This document shows, piece by piece, positions 26,697-35,608 of a stretch of 64,000 bases of DNA. Both the position numbers and the translations under genes were made by a program. Every line of letters begins with the position of its first letter. The first letter of the stretch is position 1. The notes beneath the pieces were generated by a model. That model made no database searches and was not told where the DNA came from. It was given only the letters and a program-made list of their open reading frames with translations. The stretch comes from Scytonema sp. UIC 10036 (lineage in GTDB: Bacteria; Cyanobacteriota; Cyanobacteriia; Cyanobacteriales; Nostocaceae): contig NZ_WJFC01000030.1 of assembly GCF_009725235.1 (NCBI RefSeq), positions 26,925 to 90,924 on the forward strand. Reading direction: 5' to 3'.

Positions 26697-27008
26697 ATGC
26701 GTATTATCACAGAAGCCAGACTTAAGAAAGCTTATGAAAAGCACCCCGAAGCTGAGGCGAGTATACGAGCCTGGAAGAAACTTGTAAAAGCACAAAACTG
26801 GAATAACTTTAACGATGTAAAAGCTACTTCTGTTTTTGCGCCTGACCAAGTTAAAAACTTCGTCATTTTTGATATTGGAGGAAATAAATATAGGTTAATA
26901 ACTTGTATCAACTATAAAATCAAAGCTATATACATTCGGGACTTTTTAACTCACGCAGAATACGATAAAGATAAATGGAAAGAAAATGACGAATGGTTTG
27001 ATAGCTAG
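26697..27008 (+). CDS. higB: HigB-type mRNA-interferase toxin
   Basis: A 103-residue protein of the HigB_toxin family (RelE fold): MRIITEARLKKAYEKHPEAE, then AWKKLVKAQNWNNFNDVKAT, VFDIGGNKYRLITCINYK-type core and the IRDFLTHAEYDKDKWK end. Members cut mRNA on the ribosome. The antitoxin gene follows 86 bp behind, in the toxin-first order typical of higBA. A hairpin between the two genes (27034-27062) may lower or tune antitoxin expression from this promoter. Confidence 0.88.
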   Translation: MRIITEARLKKAYEKHPEAEASIRAWKKLVKAQNWNNFNDVKATSVFAPDQVKNFVIFDIGGNKYRLITCINYKIKAIYIRDFLTHAEYDKDKWKENDEWFDS

Positions 27009-27033
27009 GTTAAACGCTATCAAATATATAAAA

Positions 27034-27062
27034 CTAAGATTGGTATTTTTTCCAATCCTTAG
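27034..27062 (+). terminator. Hairpin between higB and higA
   Basis: CTAAGATTGG, loop with TATTTTTT, CCAATCCTTAG. It could act as an attenuator between toxin and antitoxin genes. Confidence 0.45.
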
Positions 27063-27094
27063 TCTCAAGAATTAAACTCTATTAGAATAATGAA

Positions 27095-27526
27095 ATGCTA
27101 CCTCAAAACAAAAGCTTTACGGACTTGCTTATATCGTTTCCTCCGCGCCCCATAAAATCTGAAGAAGACTTAGAAAAAACTCAAACGGTTGTTGATAATC
27201 TGCTTGATAAAGGACAATTGACGGAGGAAGAAGAAGATTATTTGAATTTACTGGGAATCTTAATTCATGAATATGAACAAACACAAGATTTAGTGCCAGA
27301 TATTTATGGAGTAGAACTTCTTAAGGTTTTAATTACAGAATTAAATTTGAAACAAAAGGACTTAGTTCCTGTCTTTAAAACTGAATCAATTGTTTCTGAT
27401 GTGCTTAAAGGCAAGCGGAAATTAACAGTGGAACACATTCAAAAGCTGGCACATTTTTTTAATCTTTCACCTGCTGTATTCTTCCCTGAAGACCCAACAG
27501 AACGAGATTTTTTAGAAGTAGCTTAG
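27095..27526 (+). CDS. higA: HigA-type antitoxin with helix-turn-helix
   Basis: A 143-residue protein. The first 70 residues are acidic and helical, likely the toxin-binding part. The second half is a HTH domain: LLKVLITELNLKQKDLVPVF, then SIVSDVLKGKRKLTVEHIQK and LAHFFNLSPAVFF, the usual XRE-type recognition helix and hydrophobic end. It should neutralise HigB and repress the pair's own promoter. The AATTAAACTCTATTAGAATA sequence before the start contains no strong ribosome site. Confidence 0.85.
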   Translation: MLPQNKSFTDLLISFPPRPIKSEEDLEKTQTVVDNLLDKGQLTEEEEDYLNLLGILIHEYEQTQDLVPDIYGVELLKVLITELNLKQKDLVPVFKTESIVSDVLKGKRKLTVEHIQKLAHFFNLSPAVFFPEDPTERDFLEVA

Positions 27527-27711
27527 TAAATATTCCCACGGCTACGGCTTCATTCATTAGAAGAATTAGTGGTCAACACTGTGGCTTATCTATATAAATA
27601 ATAACTCCTGATTTAATTATCAGGGGTCTTTTAGTAGTAGCCTGTGAACAGGGTCTACAGTTGAGCGATGAAAGTCAATCGGCACGGTAAAGCTAAAATC
27701 TTTACTCAACA

Positions 27712-27870
27712 GGAGATACAGGTAAGCTTGGCAAAGGTATTGGAATAGTTGAAGGGATTAATAATAAATTGAAGCTATTAAAACGCTGCGGATTTGGATT
27801 TAGAAATTTTAATAACTTTGAAATGCCAGCTTTACTATTTTGGCATTTTCCGAAAAGTTTAGCCCACTAA
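27712..27870 (+). pseudogene. Transposase C-terminal remnant (ISL3-like)
   Basis: The frame GDTGKLGKGIGIVEGINNKL continues KLLKRCGFGFRNFNNFEM and ends FWHFPKSLAH before TAA. EGINNKxKxxKRxxxGFRNFxNF is the C-terminal signature of ISL3-type (IS204/IS1001) transposases. Only about 50 codons of the usual 400 or more survive. No start or terminal repeat was found. Confidence 0.7.
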
Positions 27871-27953
27871 GTACGGAAGAACCCAGTTTCTCAAAGGATT
27901 GCAATGTCTATTGTTGATACAGCTAGTACAGCACGGCGGAAATAAATAGACCA

Positions 27954-28325
27954 TTAAATCGCCAAGACTTTACCTTTGTAAGTCCATTTAAAAGGTTTAG
28001 CCATTGTTTGATTAAAGTATTCAATAAAACTGAGTATTCGATTTTTTAAATCATCTTTACTAACGAAACTTGCCCGTTTAAGTAACTTGCGAACCAAAAT
28101 GCTGAACCAAATCTCGATTTGATTTAGCCAGGAACAATGTTTGGGAGTGTAATGAAAAACAATTGTGTGTTCTGGATCACTTAAAAAGGCTGCGCGAGAT
28201 TTCATAGACTTGAGAATACCAGTTTTACCTTTAATACCTAAATCAATATTCAGCCCTTCTTTCTCTGCAACAAAGCGAACCAGCGACTCCGATTGGTGAG
28301 TATTAAGACAGTCCATTATCAAAGA
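27954..28325 (-). pseudogene. IS630-family transposase C-terminal fragment
   Basis: The frame [20 protein letters not shown] holds the second catalytic Asp. Next come [20 protein letters not shown] with the catalytic Glu, and the [20 protein letters not shown] end of IS630-type DDE transposases. The N-terminal part, with the HTH and first Asp, is missing. Upstream of 28325 the frame runs into a GC-rich repeat (28326-28430) and the end of an SDR gene. IS630 transposases use TA targets, so a full copy elsewhere could mobilise the TA-flanked MITEs at 1.0-1.4 kb. Confidence 0.75.
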
Positions 28326-28430
28326 GACGCGGGGCGTAGAGACACGGAGACGCGGAGAGTCCTTACGCCCCGGACGCGGGGCGACAGCCCTAAAGCGGTT
28401 TAAACCGCTTTGGGGCTGAAAGTCAATCCT
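28326..28430. repeat. GC-rich palindromic repeat inside the transposase fragment
   Basis: Contains GAGACGCGGGGCGTAGAGAC and near-repeats of CGCGGGGCG, then GCGGTTTAAACCGC, a 14-bp perfect palindrome. It marks the break in the IS630 gene. Confidence 0.5.
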
Positions 28431-28509
28431 TGTAAAACTTTTGACGATTAGTTTAGTTTCGATCGCGTACAAAAAATCTTTTTTGGCACAGTCCCGCCTT
28501 TTGCACTCC

Positions 28510-29340
28510 TTATCTGTAATCAGTGGATTCAGCCAGAGTACGCCATTGTGCCGTTTCTTGCTCGACGTAAGCGTTTTTCTCAGCAATTGCCTGAAGGGTG
28601 TCTGTCCCTAGAGGCAACCGCAGAGGTGGGGTATCTGCGTTGACGATCTCAAGGATCGCCTGGGCGAGTTTGGTGGGGTCTCCCGGTTGTTGATAGTTCA
28701 GTTCAGATGCGTGGTGACGGATTTTACCGACTGTCTGGGCGTAATCGGAAATTTCCATGGCTGTGCGCTGGAGCGAGCTGCCATCAAGGAAATTGGTCCG
28801 GAAGTATCCCGGCTCCACCACAGTGGCATGGATACCCAGAGGAGCTAATTCATCGTGCAGAGCTTCGGTAATGCCTTCAACTGCAAACTTGGTTGAGGAG
28901 TAGATGCCCCACCCTGGAGTGGAGCGGTAGCCCCCGATCGAGGATAGGTTAATAATGTGTCCGGAGCGGTGCTGACGCATACTGGGCAACACGGCACGGG
29001 TCACATTCAACAGCCCGAAGACGTTCGTGCGGTATACCCGCTCAACTTCTTCTGCACTGGTTTCTTCAATGCCTCCGAGCAAACCGAATCCCGCATTGTT
29101 GACTAACACATCGATCTGCCCAAAGCGTTCCAGTCCGGCTGCAACTGCTGCTTTCACTTGAGCCTCGTCGGTAATATCCAGGCTGAGCGTCAACACATTT
29201 TGACTGGACTCGAACTGATGCAAATCGGTTTTGTTGCGGGCGGTTGCAATTAATTGGTCACCAGCTGCCAAAACTGCTCGTGCGATTTCGGCTCCAATTC
29301 CACGGGAAGCACCTGTAATGAACCATGTTCTCTGAGTCAT
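28510..29340 (-). CDS. Short-chain dehydrogenase/reductase
   Basis: A 276-residue classical [23 protein letters not shown] (NAD(P) binding, residues 10-16), [10 protein letters not shown] (about 82), catalytic Ser in [20 protein letters not shown] with catalytic Tyr and Lys, and PGYFRTNF after it. It reduces or oxidises an unknown carbonyl or alcohol substrate; Arg37 after the second strand (ATARNK) suggests NADP preference. It is divergent from an AraC-type regulator 322 bp away, an arrangement often seen when the regulator controls the enzyme gene. The 3' end runs into transposase debris but the protein seems complete. Confidence 0.88.
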   Translation of the reverse strand: MTQRTWFITGASRGIGAEIARAVLAAGDQLIATARNKTDLHQFESSQNVLTLSLDITDEAQVKAAVAAGLERFGQIDVLVNNAGFGLLGGIEETSAEEVERVYRTNVFGLLNVTRAVLPSMRQHRSGHIINLSSIGGYRSTPGWGIYSSTKFAVEGITEALHDELAPLGIHATVVEPGYFRTNFLDGSSLQRTAMEISDYAQTVGKIRHHASELNYQQPGDPTKLAQAILEIVNADTPPLRLPLGTDTLQAIAEKNAYVEQETAQWRTLAESTDYR

Positions 29341-29662
29341 CTTTCGATCTCCTTACATTCAGTTAGTAACACAGCTAGATTCTTCAACCGACATCAATTC
29401 GTTTCTAATCAGTTGCAAGAGCGGTATTTTTGCTTTGTCCTCACCTCGATTTTGCGCTCGAAGCGATTTGGATTTGCTTGTTGTACCCTGCTCTCTTGCC
29501 TTATCCTTTCATTGGATTTTTGTTATAGGTTTATCATAGGTTTAAGTAGAAGGGTTATAAATACATAAATCTCGCAGATTATTGCCCGATCCTCTCAAGC
29601 AGTCAGAAAAGAATCCTCTATAATAATCGCAGCAACACGATTGGAGCGATCGATAAACTGCT

Positions 29663-30583
29663 ATGGCAATTGAACTCTTGAAACGCGAGAGGGCAAAGAA
29701 CGCTTGTCAAGAACTGGTGGAACTAGTGACTCGCCATACGGATGACTTGGGGAACGGTATCCATTCAACTGCGATCGCTCAGTTGGAATTTATGCGGGAA
29801 TCTGCTGCTCCTACAGCACTCTGTGCCGTATATGAACCGACTCTTTGCATTATTCTTCAAGGCAAAAAAGAAACCTTACTAGGAAAAGAAACCTATCAGT
29901 ATGGCGCAGCTCAATATATCGTTGTCACAGTGGATTTACCGCTCAGTGGATACATTGTCGAAGCGACACCAGACAAACCGTATCTAGGATTTAAGCTGAG
30001 CCTGGACGCAATTCAACTTTGGAATATTATTGACCAAATCCAGCACAGCCCAGATAAAAAAGAAACTTCAGTTAGAGGCTTGTTCGTTAGTGATGCTAAT
30101 GCACCGTTGATTGATTGTGCCACCAGACTAACACGGCTGCTGGATACGCCCCAGGATATTCCATTCCTGGCACCGATGATTATTCGCGAAATCTATTACC
30201 GCCTTTTAATTGGCGAACAAGACGAAGCAGTTCGGCAGATTGCGACATCAGGCAGCAATATGCAGCGCATTGCAGAAGTCATTAAACGCCTCAAAGCTGA
30301 TTTTACAAAATCATTGCGCGTTGATGATTTGGCTCAGCAAGCGAGTATGTCTCCTGCATCATTCCATCGCCATTTCAAGGCAGTCACCTCAATGAGTCCA
30401 TTGCAATATCAAAAACAGTTGAGATTATTGGAAGCACGTCGTCTGATGCTGAGTGAAAACGCTGATGCAACCCATGCGGCTTATCAAGTTGGTTATGAGA
30501 GTCCTTCACAGTTCAGTCGTGAATATTCCCGCTTATTTGGTGCCCCACCCATGAAGGATATTGAACGTTTACGAATCACCTGA
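29663..30583 (+). CDS. AraC-family transcriptional regulator (AraC_N type)
   Basis: A 306-residue regulator. The N-terminal part (about 1-190) matches the AraC_N module: PTLCIILQGKKETLLGKETY, YIVVTVDLPLSGYIVEATPD and FLAPMIIREIYYRLLIGEQ. The C-terminal 100 residues carry two HTH motifs: LRVDDLAQQASMSPASFHRH and ATHAAYQVGYESPSQFSREY, ending FGAPPMKDI. It probably controls the divergent SDR gene. Nothing distinct is seen in the 322-bp gap between them. Confidence 0.9.
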   Translation: MAIELLKRERAKNACQELVELVTRHTDDLGNGIHSTAIAQLEFMRESAAPTALCAVYEPTLCIILQGKKETLLGKETYQYGAAQYIVVTVDLPLSGYIVEATPDKPYLGFKLSLDAIQLWNIIDQIQHSPDKKETSVRGLFVSDANAPLIDCATRLTRLLDTPQDIPFLAPMIIREIYYRLLIGEQDEAVRQIATSGSNMQRIAEVIKRLKADFTKSLRVDDLAQQASMSPASFHRHFKAVTSMSPLQYQKQLRLLEARRLMLSENADATHAAYQVGYESPSQFSREYSRLFGAPPMKDIERLRIT

Positions 30584-30603
30584 ACATTGAAGTTCGCTAC
30601 ATA

Positions 30604-30626
30604 TTTCCAGGACTGGCTCAACCGCT
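30604..30626 (+). pseudogene. 23-bp stub of the NmrA-like gene's 3' end
   Basis: TTTCCAGGACTGGCTCAACC plus GCT is identical to 34611-34633, the last codons (FQDWLNR) of the NmrA-like gene. It lies 20 bp after the AraC stop. The rest of 30584-30943 holds no recognised gene. Confidence 0.5.
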
Positions 30627-30943
30627 TTATCGCTTGAAGGGCATAGTATTGCTGCTGCCTTCCTCCTGCCCATTCTCCCGCGTCCCAATTTGACGACGAC
30701 AGGTGCATTGGTGACTCGGTTGTTGTTTGAAGACACCCGTACCGTTGGGGCGGCGTTCCTCAAGCGCAGAACAATTAAATCGCGTTTTAACTCAAAGAAC
30801 TTGAGTGGTCTAAATTGAGCACGAGCGCTCAGAATGAAAAGTAACTAAAATCGCTCAAGGGCGAAATGGAACCAAAAGTTCAAGGCTTTTCGCTCCTTTT
30901 GCTACACTTTGTCAGCTTTTGTCCTGTATAAAAGAAAACAAAC

Positions 30944-31666
30944 ATGAATGACTTATTAGCATTAACCATCAACGCGCACGGCGGCATAGAGCGGTGGAAG
31001 CAGTTTAAAGCAGTTTCTGCACACTTGGTGAATGGTGGGGCACTGTGGAACATCAAAGGCAAAGCTGGAATGTTGGATGATATCGATGTAACCGTTGACC
31101 TGCACCGCCAATGGGCATCTCATACCCCCTTTGGCGCTCCCAATCAACATACTTCAATGGAAGCAGAACGGGTGGCAATTGAAGCCACGGATGGCACAGC
31201 GATCGAAGAACTACTGCATCCGCGAGCGTCCTTTAAGGATCACACCCAGGAAACCCCGTGGACGAACCTTCAGTTAGCCTATTTTATTGGTTATGCGATG
31301 TGGACTTATTTAACCAGCCCGTTCACCTTCACCTTGCCCGGTTATGAAGTAGAAGAAATGGAACCCTGGCAGGAAAACGGCGAGAACTGGCGAAGACTGC
31401 AAGTTACTTTTCCGCCCTACATCGCCACCCACAGTAAAGTGCAGACCTTTTACATCGACAAGGATGGGTTAATCCGACGCCACGATTACGATGTGGAAAT
31501 TAGCAAGGGCACACCTGCTGTGCATTATCTTTCCCATCATACAGAGGTATCGGGAATTATCGTGCCCACCAAGCGTCTGGTTTACATCCGGCAGCCTGAT
31601 TTGTCACCGCTCAAGGAACCCCTTATTGTGTCGATCCAACTCAGCGACATCAATCTTATCCTTTAA
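30944..31666 (+). CDS. Conserved hypothetical protein (240 aa)
   Basis: I do not recognise a named family. The product is soluble: MNDLLALTINAHGGIERWKQ at the start resembles the opening of lipoprotein-carrier-like, LolA/outer-membrane-type beta proteins but lacks a signal peptide. The centre has many aromatic residues (LAYFIGYAMWTYLTSPFTFT) and the end alternates beta strands (KVQTFYIDKDGLIRRHDYDV, HTEVSGIIVPTKRLVYIRQP). The strand pattern suggests a beta-rich binding fold. The gene follows the AraC gene at a distance of 360 bp and is intact, so it may belong to the same redox neighbourhood. Confidence 0.65.
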   Translation: MNDLLALTINAHGGIERWKQFKAVSAHLVNGGALWNIKGKAGMLDDIDVTVDLHRQWASHTPFGAPNQHTSMEAERVAIEATDGTAIEELLHPRASFKDHTQETPWTNLQLAYFIGYAMWTYLTSPFTFTLPGYEVEEMEPWQENGENWRRLQVTFPPYIATHSKVQTFYIDKDGLIRRHDYDVEISKGTPAVHYLSHHTEVSGIIVPTKRLVYIRQPDLSPLKEPLIVSIQLSDINLIL

Positions 31667-31858
31667 GTCACAGGTATGGTGACAAATTCTCACGATATTT
31701 CGGTAGTTACCCCCTCCCGCGCCCCCAAAGGAGAGGTCGCCGATTTCCCATACCAAACTCCTTAATTATGATTATGTAATAATGGTTACATAATCATAAC
31801 AAGGAAAGATATGGCGCTCTCCGTCTTTTTGACCACCCGCCAGACAGGGACTTGACAT

Positions 31859-31876
31859 TCGGACAAAAACGTCCGA
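31859..31876 (+). promoter_or_regulatory. Palindromic operator overlapping the hicAB promoter
   Basis: TCGGAC-AAAAAC-GTCCGA is a perfect 6-bp inverted repeat. It lies directly after a TTGACA box (31852-31857) and 10 bp before the hicA start, where a HicB repressor would block transcription. Confidence 0.55.
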
Positions 31877-31886
31877 CACTGTTTCT

Positions 31887-32099
31887 ATGAAGGGAAGCGA
31901 ATTTGTCAAGAAGGTGGAGCAACTTGGAAAGAGTCGCGGGATAACGGTTTCCGTCAACAAGGAATGCGGGAAGGGAAGTCACGTCACACTTTACTTCGGT
32001 TCCCGATTCACAGTTGTTCGTAACCTCAAAGATGAACTCAAAAAGGGAACTCTTCACAGTATGCTGAAGCAGCTTGGTCTTTCGTTGGGTGACTTGTAG
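31887..32099 (+). CDS. hicA: HicA-type mRNA-interferase toxin
   Basis: A 70-residue HicA protein: MKGSEFVKKVEQLGKSRGIT at the start, GKGSHVTLYFG with the conserved catalytic His, and the LKKGTLHSMLKQLGLSLGDL end helix. HicA folds as a double-stranded-RNA-binding-like domain and cuts mRNA. The antitoxin gene hicB begins 11 bp behind. No strong ribosome site precedes the ATG; translation may start from a very short leader. Confidence 0.9.
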   Translation: MKGSEFVKKVEQLGKSRGITVSVNKECGKGSHVTLYFGSRFTVVRNLKDELKKGTLHSMLKQLGLSLGDL

Positions 32100-32110
32100 T
32101 AAGGGAGAAT

Positions 32111-32545
32111 ATGAGTATGGAGCGGTTTTCATTTCCGGTTACCCTCACGCCTGATAAGGATGACGGCGGATTCGTCGTCACGTTTCGTGATGTCCCTGAA
32201 GCGATTACGCAAGGGGATACCGTTGATGAGGCTTTGAGCGAGGCGGCTGATTGCTTAGAGGAAGCGATTGCGGCGTACATTGCCAACGAGAAGGATATTC
32301 CCGTGCCATCGAAGCTTGAGCGTGAGGAAAAACTCGTTCACCTACCGTTACAGATGGCAATGAAAGCAGCGGTTCATATTGCAATTCGCGAGGCGGCAAT
32401 CACTAAGAGTGAGCTTGCCCGGAGGATGAATATCGACGAGAAGGAGGCAAGGAGAATCGTCGATCCTCACTACAACACGAAGCTTCCGAAAATCGAGAAA
32501 GCTCTTCATGCTCTTGGAAGACACGTAGAGCTTCGGATGTTTTGA
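32111..32545 (+). CDS. hicB: HicB-type antitoxin with DNA-binding C-terminus
   Basis: A 144-residue antitoxin. The N-terminal half is the degenerate RNase-H-like HicB fold (FPVTLTPDKDDGGFVVTFRD, then AITQGDTVDEALSEAADCLE). The C-terminal half has a HTH: ITKSELARRMNIDEKEARRI followed by the PHYNTKLPKIEKAL helix. It should bind and silence HicA and repress through the operator at 31859-31876. The pair is compact and complete. Confidence 0.9.
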   Translation: MSMERFSFPVTLTPDKDDGGFVVTFRDVPEAITQGDTVDEALSEAADCLEEAIAAYIANEKDIPVPSKLEREEKLVHLPLQMAMKAAVHIAIREAAITKSELARRMNIDEKEARRIVDPHYNTKLPKIEKALHALGRHVELRMF

Positions 32546-32943
32546 TCGTGAGAGCGGCGCTCGTGGTACTTGTTTCCGTTCCCGATGAAGCACTGCCGGG
32601 ACTCGTTGCGCGTGTCGAGCGACAAGCGCCCCGGAAAGACGCTGCAAAAAAAATGACATCAAATTTCACTTCGTGACCTTGAGCTTCCCCTAACTTTAGC
32701 GTGTTGATTTTTCCTACTAGCAAGTTTTGATTTCAGTATTTATAAGATTTTGTGTCATTAATTTATCTTATTCATTTCGGTTTATACATTAGTCTTCGAT
32801 CTTTTTTCAGAAAATTTACGTATGTATTAATTAAATTATGCTAAATTTTACTTAAGCCTATAATTTTTGTCGGTTAACAGATTATTTGTCGTTATTCACA
32901 CAATACTGTCGTCGAAAGTAAAAGTCACTCAAGTGTAGGCAGA
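32546..32943. other. AT-rich gap without recognised features
   Basis: After a GC-rich start (to about 32640) that may be leftover coding sequence, the stretch is very AT-rich. No gene, hairpin or repeat is recognised. Confidence 0.5.
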
Positions 32944-33825
32944 TCAAGAATTGCTTGAGCATATAAGTACAGCACAAGTGCTCCCGATATGTATACTCTG
33001 GTGCGAAGGAGTAACATATATCAGCTTTGCATTTTTGGGAAGACACTCCACTTGCAATCCTTGTGCATCCACTGGGACTCCAACCACTTTTGCGCCATAG
33101 GACTCGAAAAGAAGACGTATAGGAGGATAGCCCGGATCTTCCACTGCTACCACTGTTTGTGGTTCAATCAGAACTCGCGCAATTAAATCAAATGCTTGCT
33201 GTGCGCCATTAGTCACAATTACGTTGTCTAGATGACACCTGACTGCACGGCTGAAGGACACGTATTTGACGATCGCTTCCCGTAATTCTCTCATTCCTTC
33301 TGGCAGTCCATATCCTACAGGTGCTTCAGCCAAACGACGCGAACAAAAAGCTAATATGCGCCGCCACTCGTCAAAGGGAAATCTCGGTTTATCAGGAAGA
33401 CTGATGGAAAAGTTATACATCAAATTTGCTGGTGCAGGAGGTAACAATTCAGCACCTGTTAACTGTTGCCAAAAAGGTTTGATCTCAATAGCCGATTGTT
33501 TGAGATTGTGAAAGTAGCGATCGCTTGAAACAATATCAGCAACGAAAGTACCTGCACCAACGTGTCCGTCTAGCAATCCATCACTCATGAGCAAATCATA
33601 AGCCTGCATCACCGTATTTCGAGAAACACCCAACCGAGTCGCCAGTTCGCGAGTTGGTAGTAGTTGCTCGCCTGCACGCAAACGCCCATCCAAAATGGCT
33701 GCCCGAAGCTGTCGATAAATTTGCCCGGTTAAATCGTGACGTTCAGCCAGCGTCAGATGAAACTCCATACCGTTTCCTACTGAAATTGGACTATTCAAAT
33801 TTATAATAATTGGATCTTCAGTCAA
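32944..33825 (-). pseudogene. MocR-like (GntR HTH + aminotransferase) regulator, C-terminally truncated
   Basis: The first 75 or so residues after the start form a GntR winged helix (LTGQIYRQLRAAILDGRLRA, LATRLGVSRNTVMQAYDLLM). An aminotransferase-type domain begins at about 130 (RFPFDEWRRILAFCSRRLAE, VIVTNGAQQAFDLIARVLIE, VAVEDPGYPPIRLLFESYGA) and breaks off after LIYVTPSHQ at residue 281. MocR proteins are about 470 residues; the part with the PLP-binding Lys is missing, so effector sensing through PLP is impossible. DNA binding may persist. The gene is divergent from the NmrA-like gene. A stub of the same gene with the same promoter occurs at 23065. Confidence 0.8.
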
Positions 33826-33891
33826 ACCAAAATCCGCTCTAACTTTAAATTATCAACTTTAAACCAATGCTTGTTTTACAGGAGTCTTGAT

Positions 33892-34635
33892 ATGAAAATT
33901 GTTATAGTTGGCGGCAGTGGGCGGCTCGGTAAAAAACTGGTAAAAAGTCTTCGCTCGCGCGGACATGAGGCAGTAGCAGCATCCCCTTCATCGGGTGTCA
34001 ATGCCGTTACAGGTGAGGGACTGTCTAAGGTGCTGGTGGATGCCAAGGTTGTCGTCGATGCCACAAGCTCACCATCTTTTGAAGATAAGGCGGTGTTGGA
34101 GTTCTTCCTTCAGTCATCCCGGAATCTGCTGGCGGCTGAGGCTCTTGCTGGTGTGAGTCATCACGTTGCCGTGTCGATCGCTGGTGTCGATCGCATCCCC
34201 GATAGTGGCTATATGCGGGCGAAAGTCGCCCAGGAAAAGCTAATCCAGTCCGCAGAGATCCCCTACACGATTCTCCGTGCTACCCAGTTCTTCGAGTTCG
34301 TAGAAACGATCGTCGCCCAATTTCCCACTGATGGGCAAACGGTTCGCGTGCCTTCTGCCTTTATCCAGCCCATCCTGACAGATGACGTTGCAGATGCGCT
34401 GGTCGATATTACACTTGGAGTACCCATAAACGGCATCGTCGAACTGGGTGGTCCAGAGCGGTTCCGTTTCGACGAACTCATTCAACAATTCTTGAATGCA
34501 AACCAGGATGCACGTCAGGCGATCGTGGACAGCGATGCCCGTTACTTTGGAGCAAAGTTGAGCGATCGCTCTCTGATTCCAGAAGACAACTCCCGCATCG
34601 GTTCAACCCGTTTCCAGGACTGGCTCAACCGCTAA
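33892..34635 (+). CDS. NmrA-like NAD(P)-binding protein
   Basis: A 247-residue atypical SDR. Motif MKIVIVGGSGRLGKKLVKSL binds the nucleotide; VDATSSPSFEDKAVLEFF and VSIAGVDRIPDSGYMRAKVA follow, with Tyr-x3-Lys in GYMRAKVA, then TILRATQFFEF typical of NmrA-like proteins. The ATG at 33892 follows ACAGGAGTCTTGAT. It is divergent from the truncated MocR gene and shares its promoter region. The same promoter drives a different, frameshifted epimerase at 23219. Confidence 0.85.
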   Translation: MKIVIVGGSGRLGKKLVKSLRSRGHEAVAASPSSGVNAVTGEGLSKVLVDAKVVVDATSSPSFEDKAVLEFFLQSSRNLLAAEALAGVSHHVAVSIAGVDRIPDSGYMRAKVAQEKLIQSAEIPYTILRATQFFEFVETIVAQFPTDGQTVRVPSAFIQPILTDDVADALVDITLGVPINGIVELGGPERFRFDELIQQFLNANQDARQAIVDSDARYFGAKLSDRSLIPEDNSRIGSTRFQDWLNR

Positions 34636-34657
34636 ATTTTTCTCGCGAGTTGCATTC

Positions 34658-35110
34658 ATGACTCTCGCCATATTCACAGCGCTCTCCATATTCGCAACTC
34701 TCCCCGTATTCGCAGCTTCAGCCAACGATCGGTCTAATGATACGTCTAAGGTAACACTGGTTTTCGATAAGCCGGAGGCTTAACGGCTGAAGCCGTATCG
34801 CGTCCTTCCCAATGTGCCTGGAAAGAGTGTGAAAGGCCTCTTGGTTGAATATCAGCCAGGTGGCTCAACACCCGCGCATACGCATGCAGCCTCGGCTTTC
34901 ATCTATGCAACAGTGCTCTTGGGTGCAATTCGTAGCAAAATCAATGACGAGCCGGAGGAGGTGTATCACGCTGGCGAAAACTTTGTCGAAGTACCTGGCG
35001 ATCGTCATGTTGTCAGCGCAAATGCCAGTGATACTCAAAGAGCACGCCTGCTAGCCGTCTTTGTCGTCGATACCAATGAAGAGAACCTGACCACACCGGA
35101 CGACGAGTAA
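34658..35110 (+). pseudogene. Exported cupin protein, interrupted by an in-frame 30-nt insertion with a stop
   Basis: The first 41 codons give a signal peptide and start of the mature part (MTLAIFTALSIFATLPVFAA, then VTLVFDKP). After an insert at 34775-34804 the same frame continues LPNVPGKSVKGLLVEYQPGG, with the cupin motif GGSTPAHTHAASAFIYATVL and the GENFVEVPGDRHVVSANASD second motif. Removing the 30 nt restores one frame of 140 residues; the insert holds a TAA at 34781. The insert belongs to the CGATAAGCC palindrome family. A product from 34814 alone would lack the signal peptide. Stop-codon readthrough would give a full protein. Confidence 0.7.
34765..34800. repeat. Small dispersed palindromic repeat inside the cupin gene
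   Basis: CGATAAGCCGG...GAAGCCGTATCG, a 36-bp folded repeat almost identical in layout to 56991-57027 (AGCTTAACGGAAGATAGCCG). It supplies the stop codon that breaks the cupin gene. Confidence 0.6.
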
Positions 35111-35438
35111 GACGCAAAATTGCACACCTTAATTAATACATGGAGAGCAAGATTGAGGTAAAATACCATTCTCTCTACATAAGTAGTGGGGAATTGCTGT
35201 GTTGAACAACACAAAATTGGAGATTTTTTTGCCATTGCTCTTGCCTAAAATGCAAATAAGCATTTATACTTATTTATAAATCGTTGCCATTCCATAGAAA
35301 AAGCTTTGCAGTGCTTCATGCTATTTAAAGCAGTCTTAAGATTGCTCACAATAGCTGACGTTCTGTTGCAAAATATCAATGTGAGGAGCGAATTCCGAGA
35401 GTGTATTCGCGGTACACTCAAATAGGTTTGTTTGAAAG

Positions 35439-35502
35439 CGATAAGCCGGGTACGGCTTGCGCTTCACGATAAGCTGGGTACAGCTTGCGCTTCGCGAACG
35501 CG
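35439..35502. repeat. Two tandem copies of the GCGATAAGC palindrome
   Basis: GCGATAAGCCGGGTACGGCT and CGATAAGCTGGGTACAGCTT, each followed by TGCGCTTC. The compensating changes (CCG/CGG to CTG/CAG) keep each stem paired. The rest of 35111-35608 holds no recognised gene. Confidence 0.55.
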
Positions 35503-35608
35503 AGTAAATTTTCCCAAAATCTACCATAAACGTACTGTTCTCTTTCGCGGCGAACCGCAATTGATAACGGTTGCTTGTGTAAGTTACTGACATTCAGGAA
35601 TATTAACC

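Noticed and set aside
27871..28586. Full-length transposase of 210 residues
   Set aside because: Only the part below 28325 matches IS630; the rest is repeat sequence and the antisense end of an SDR gene.
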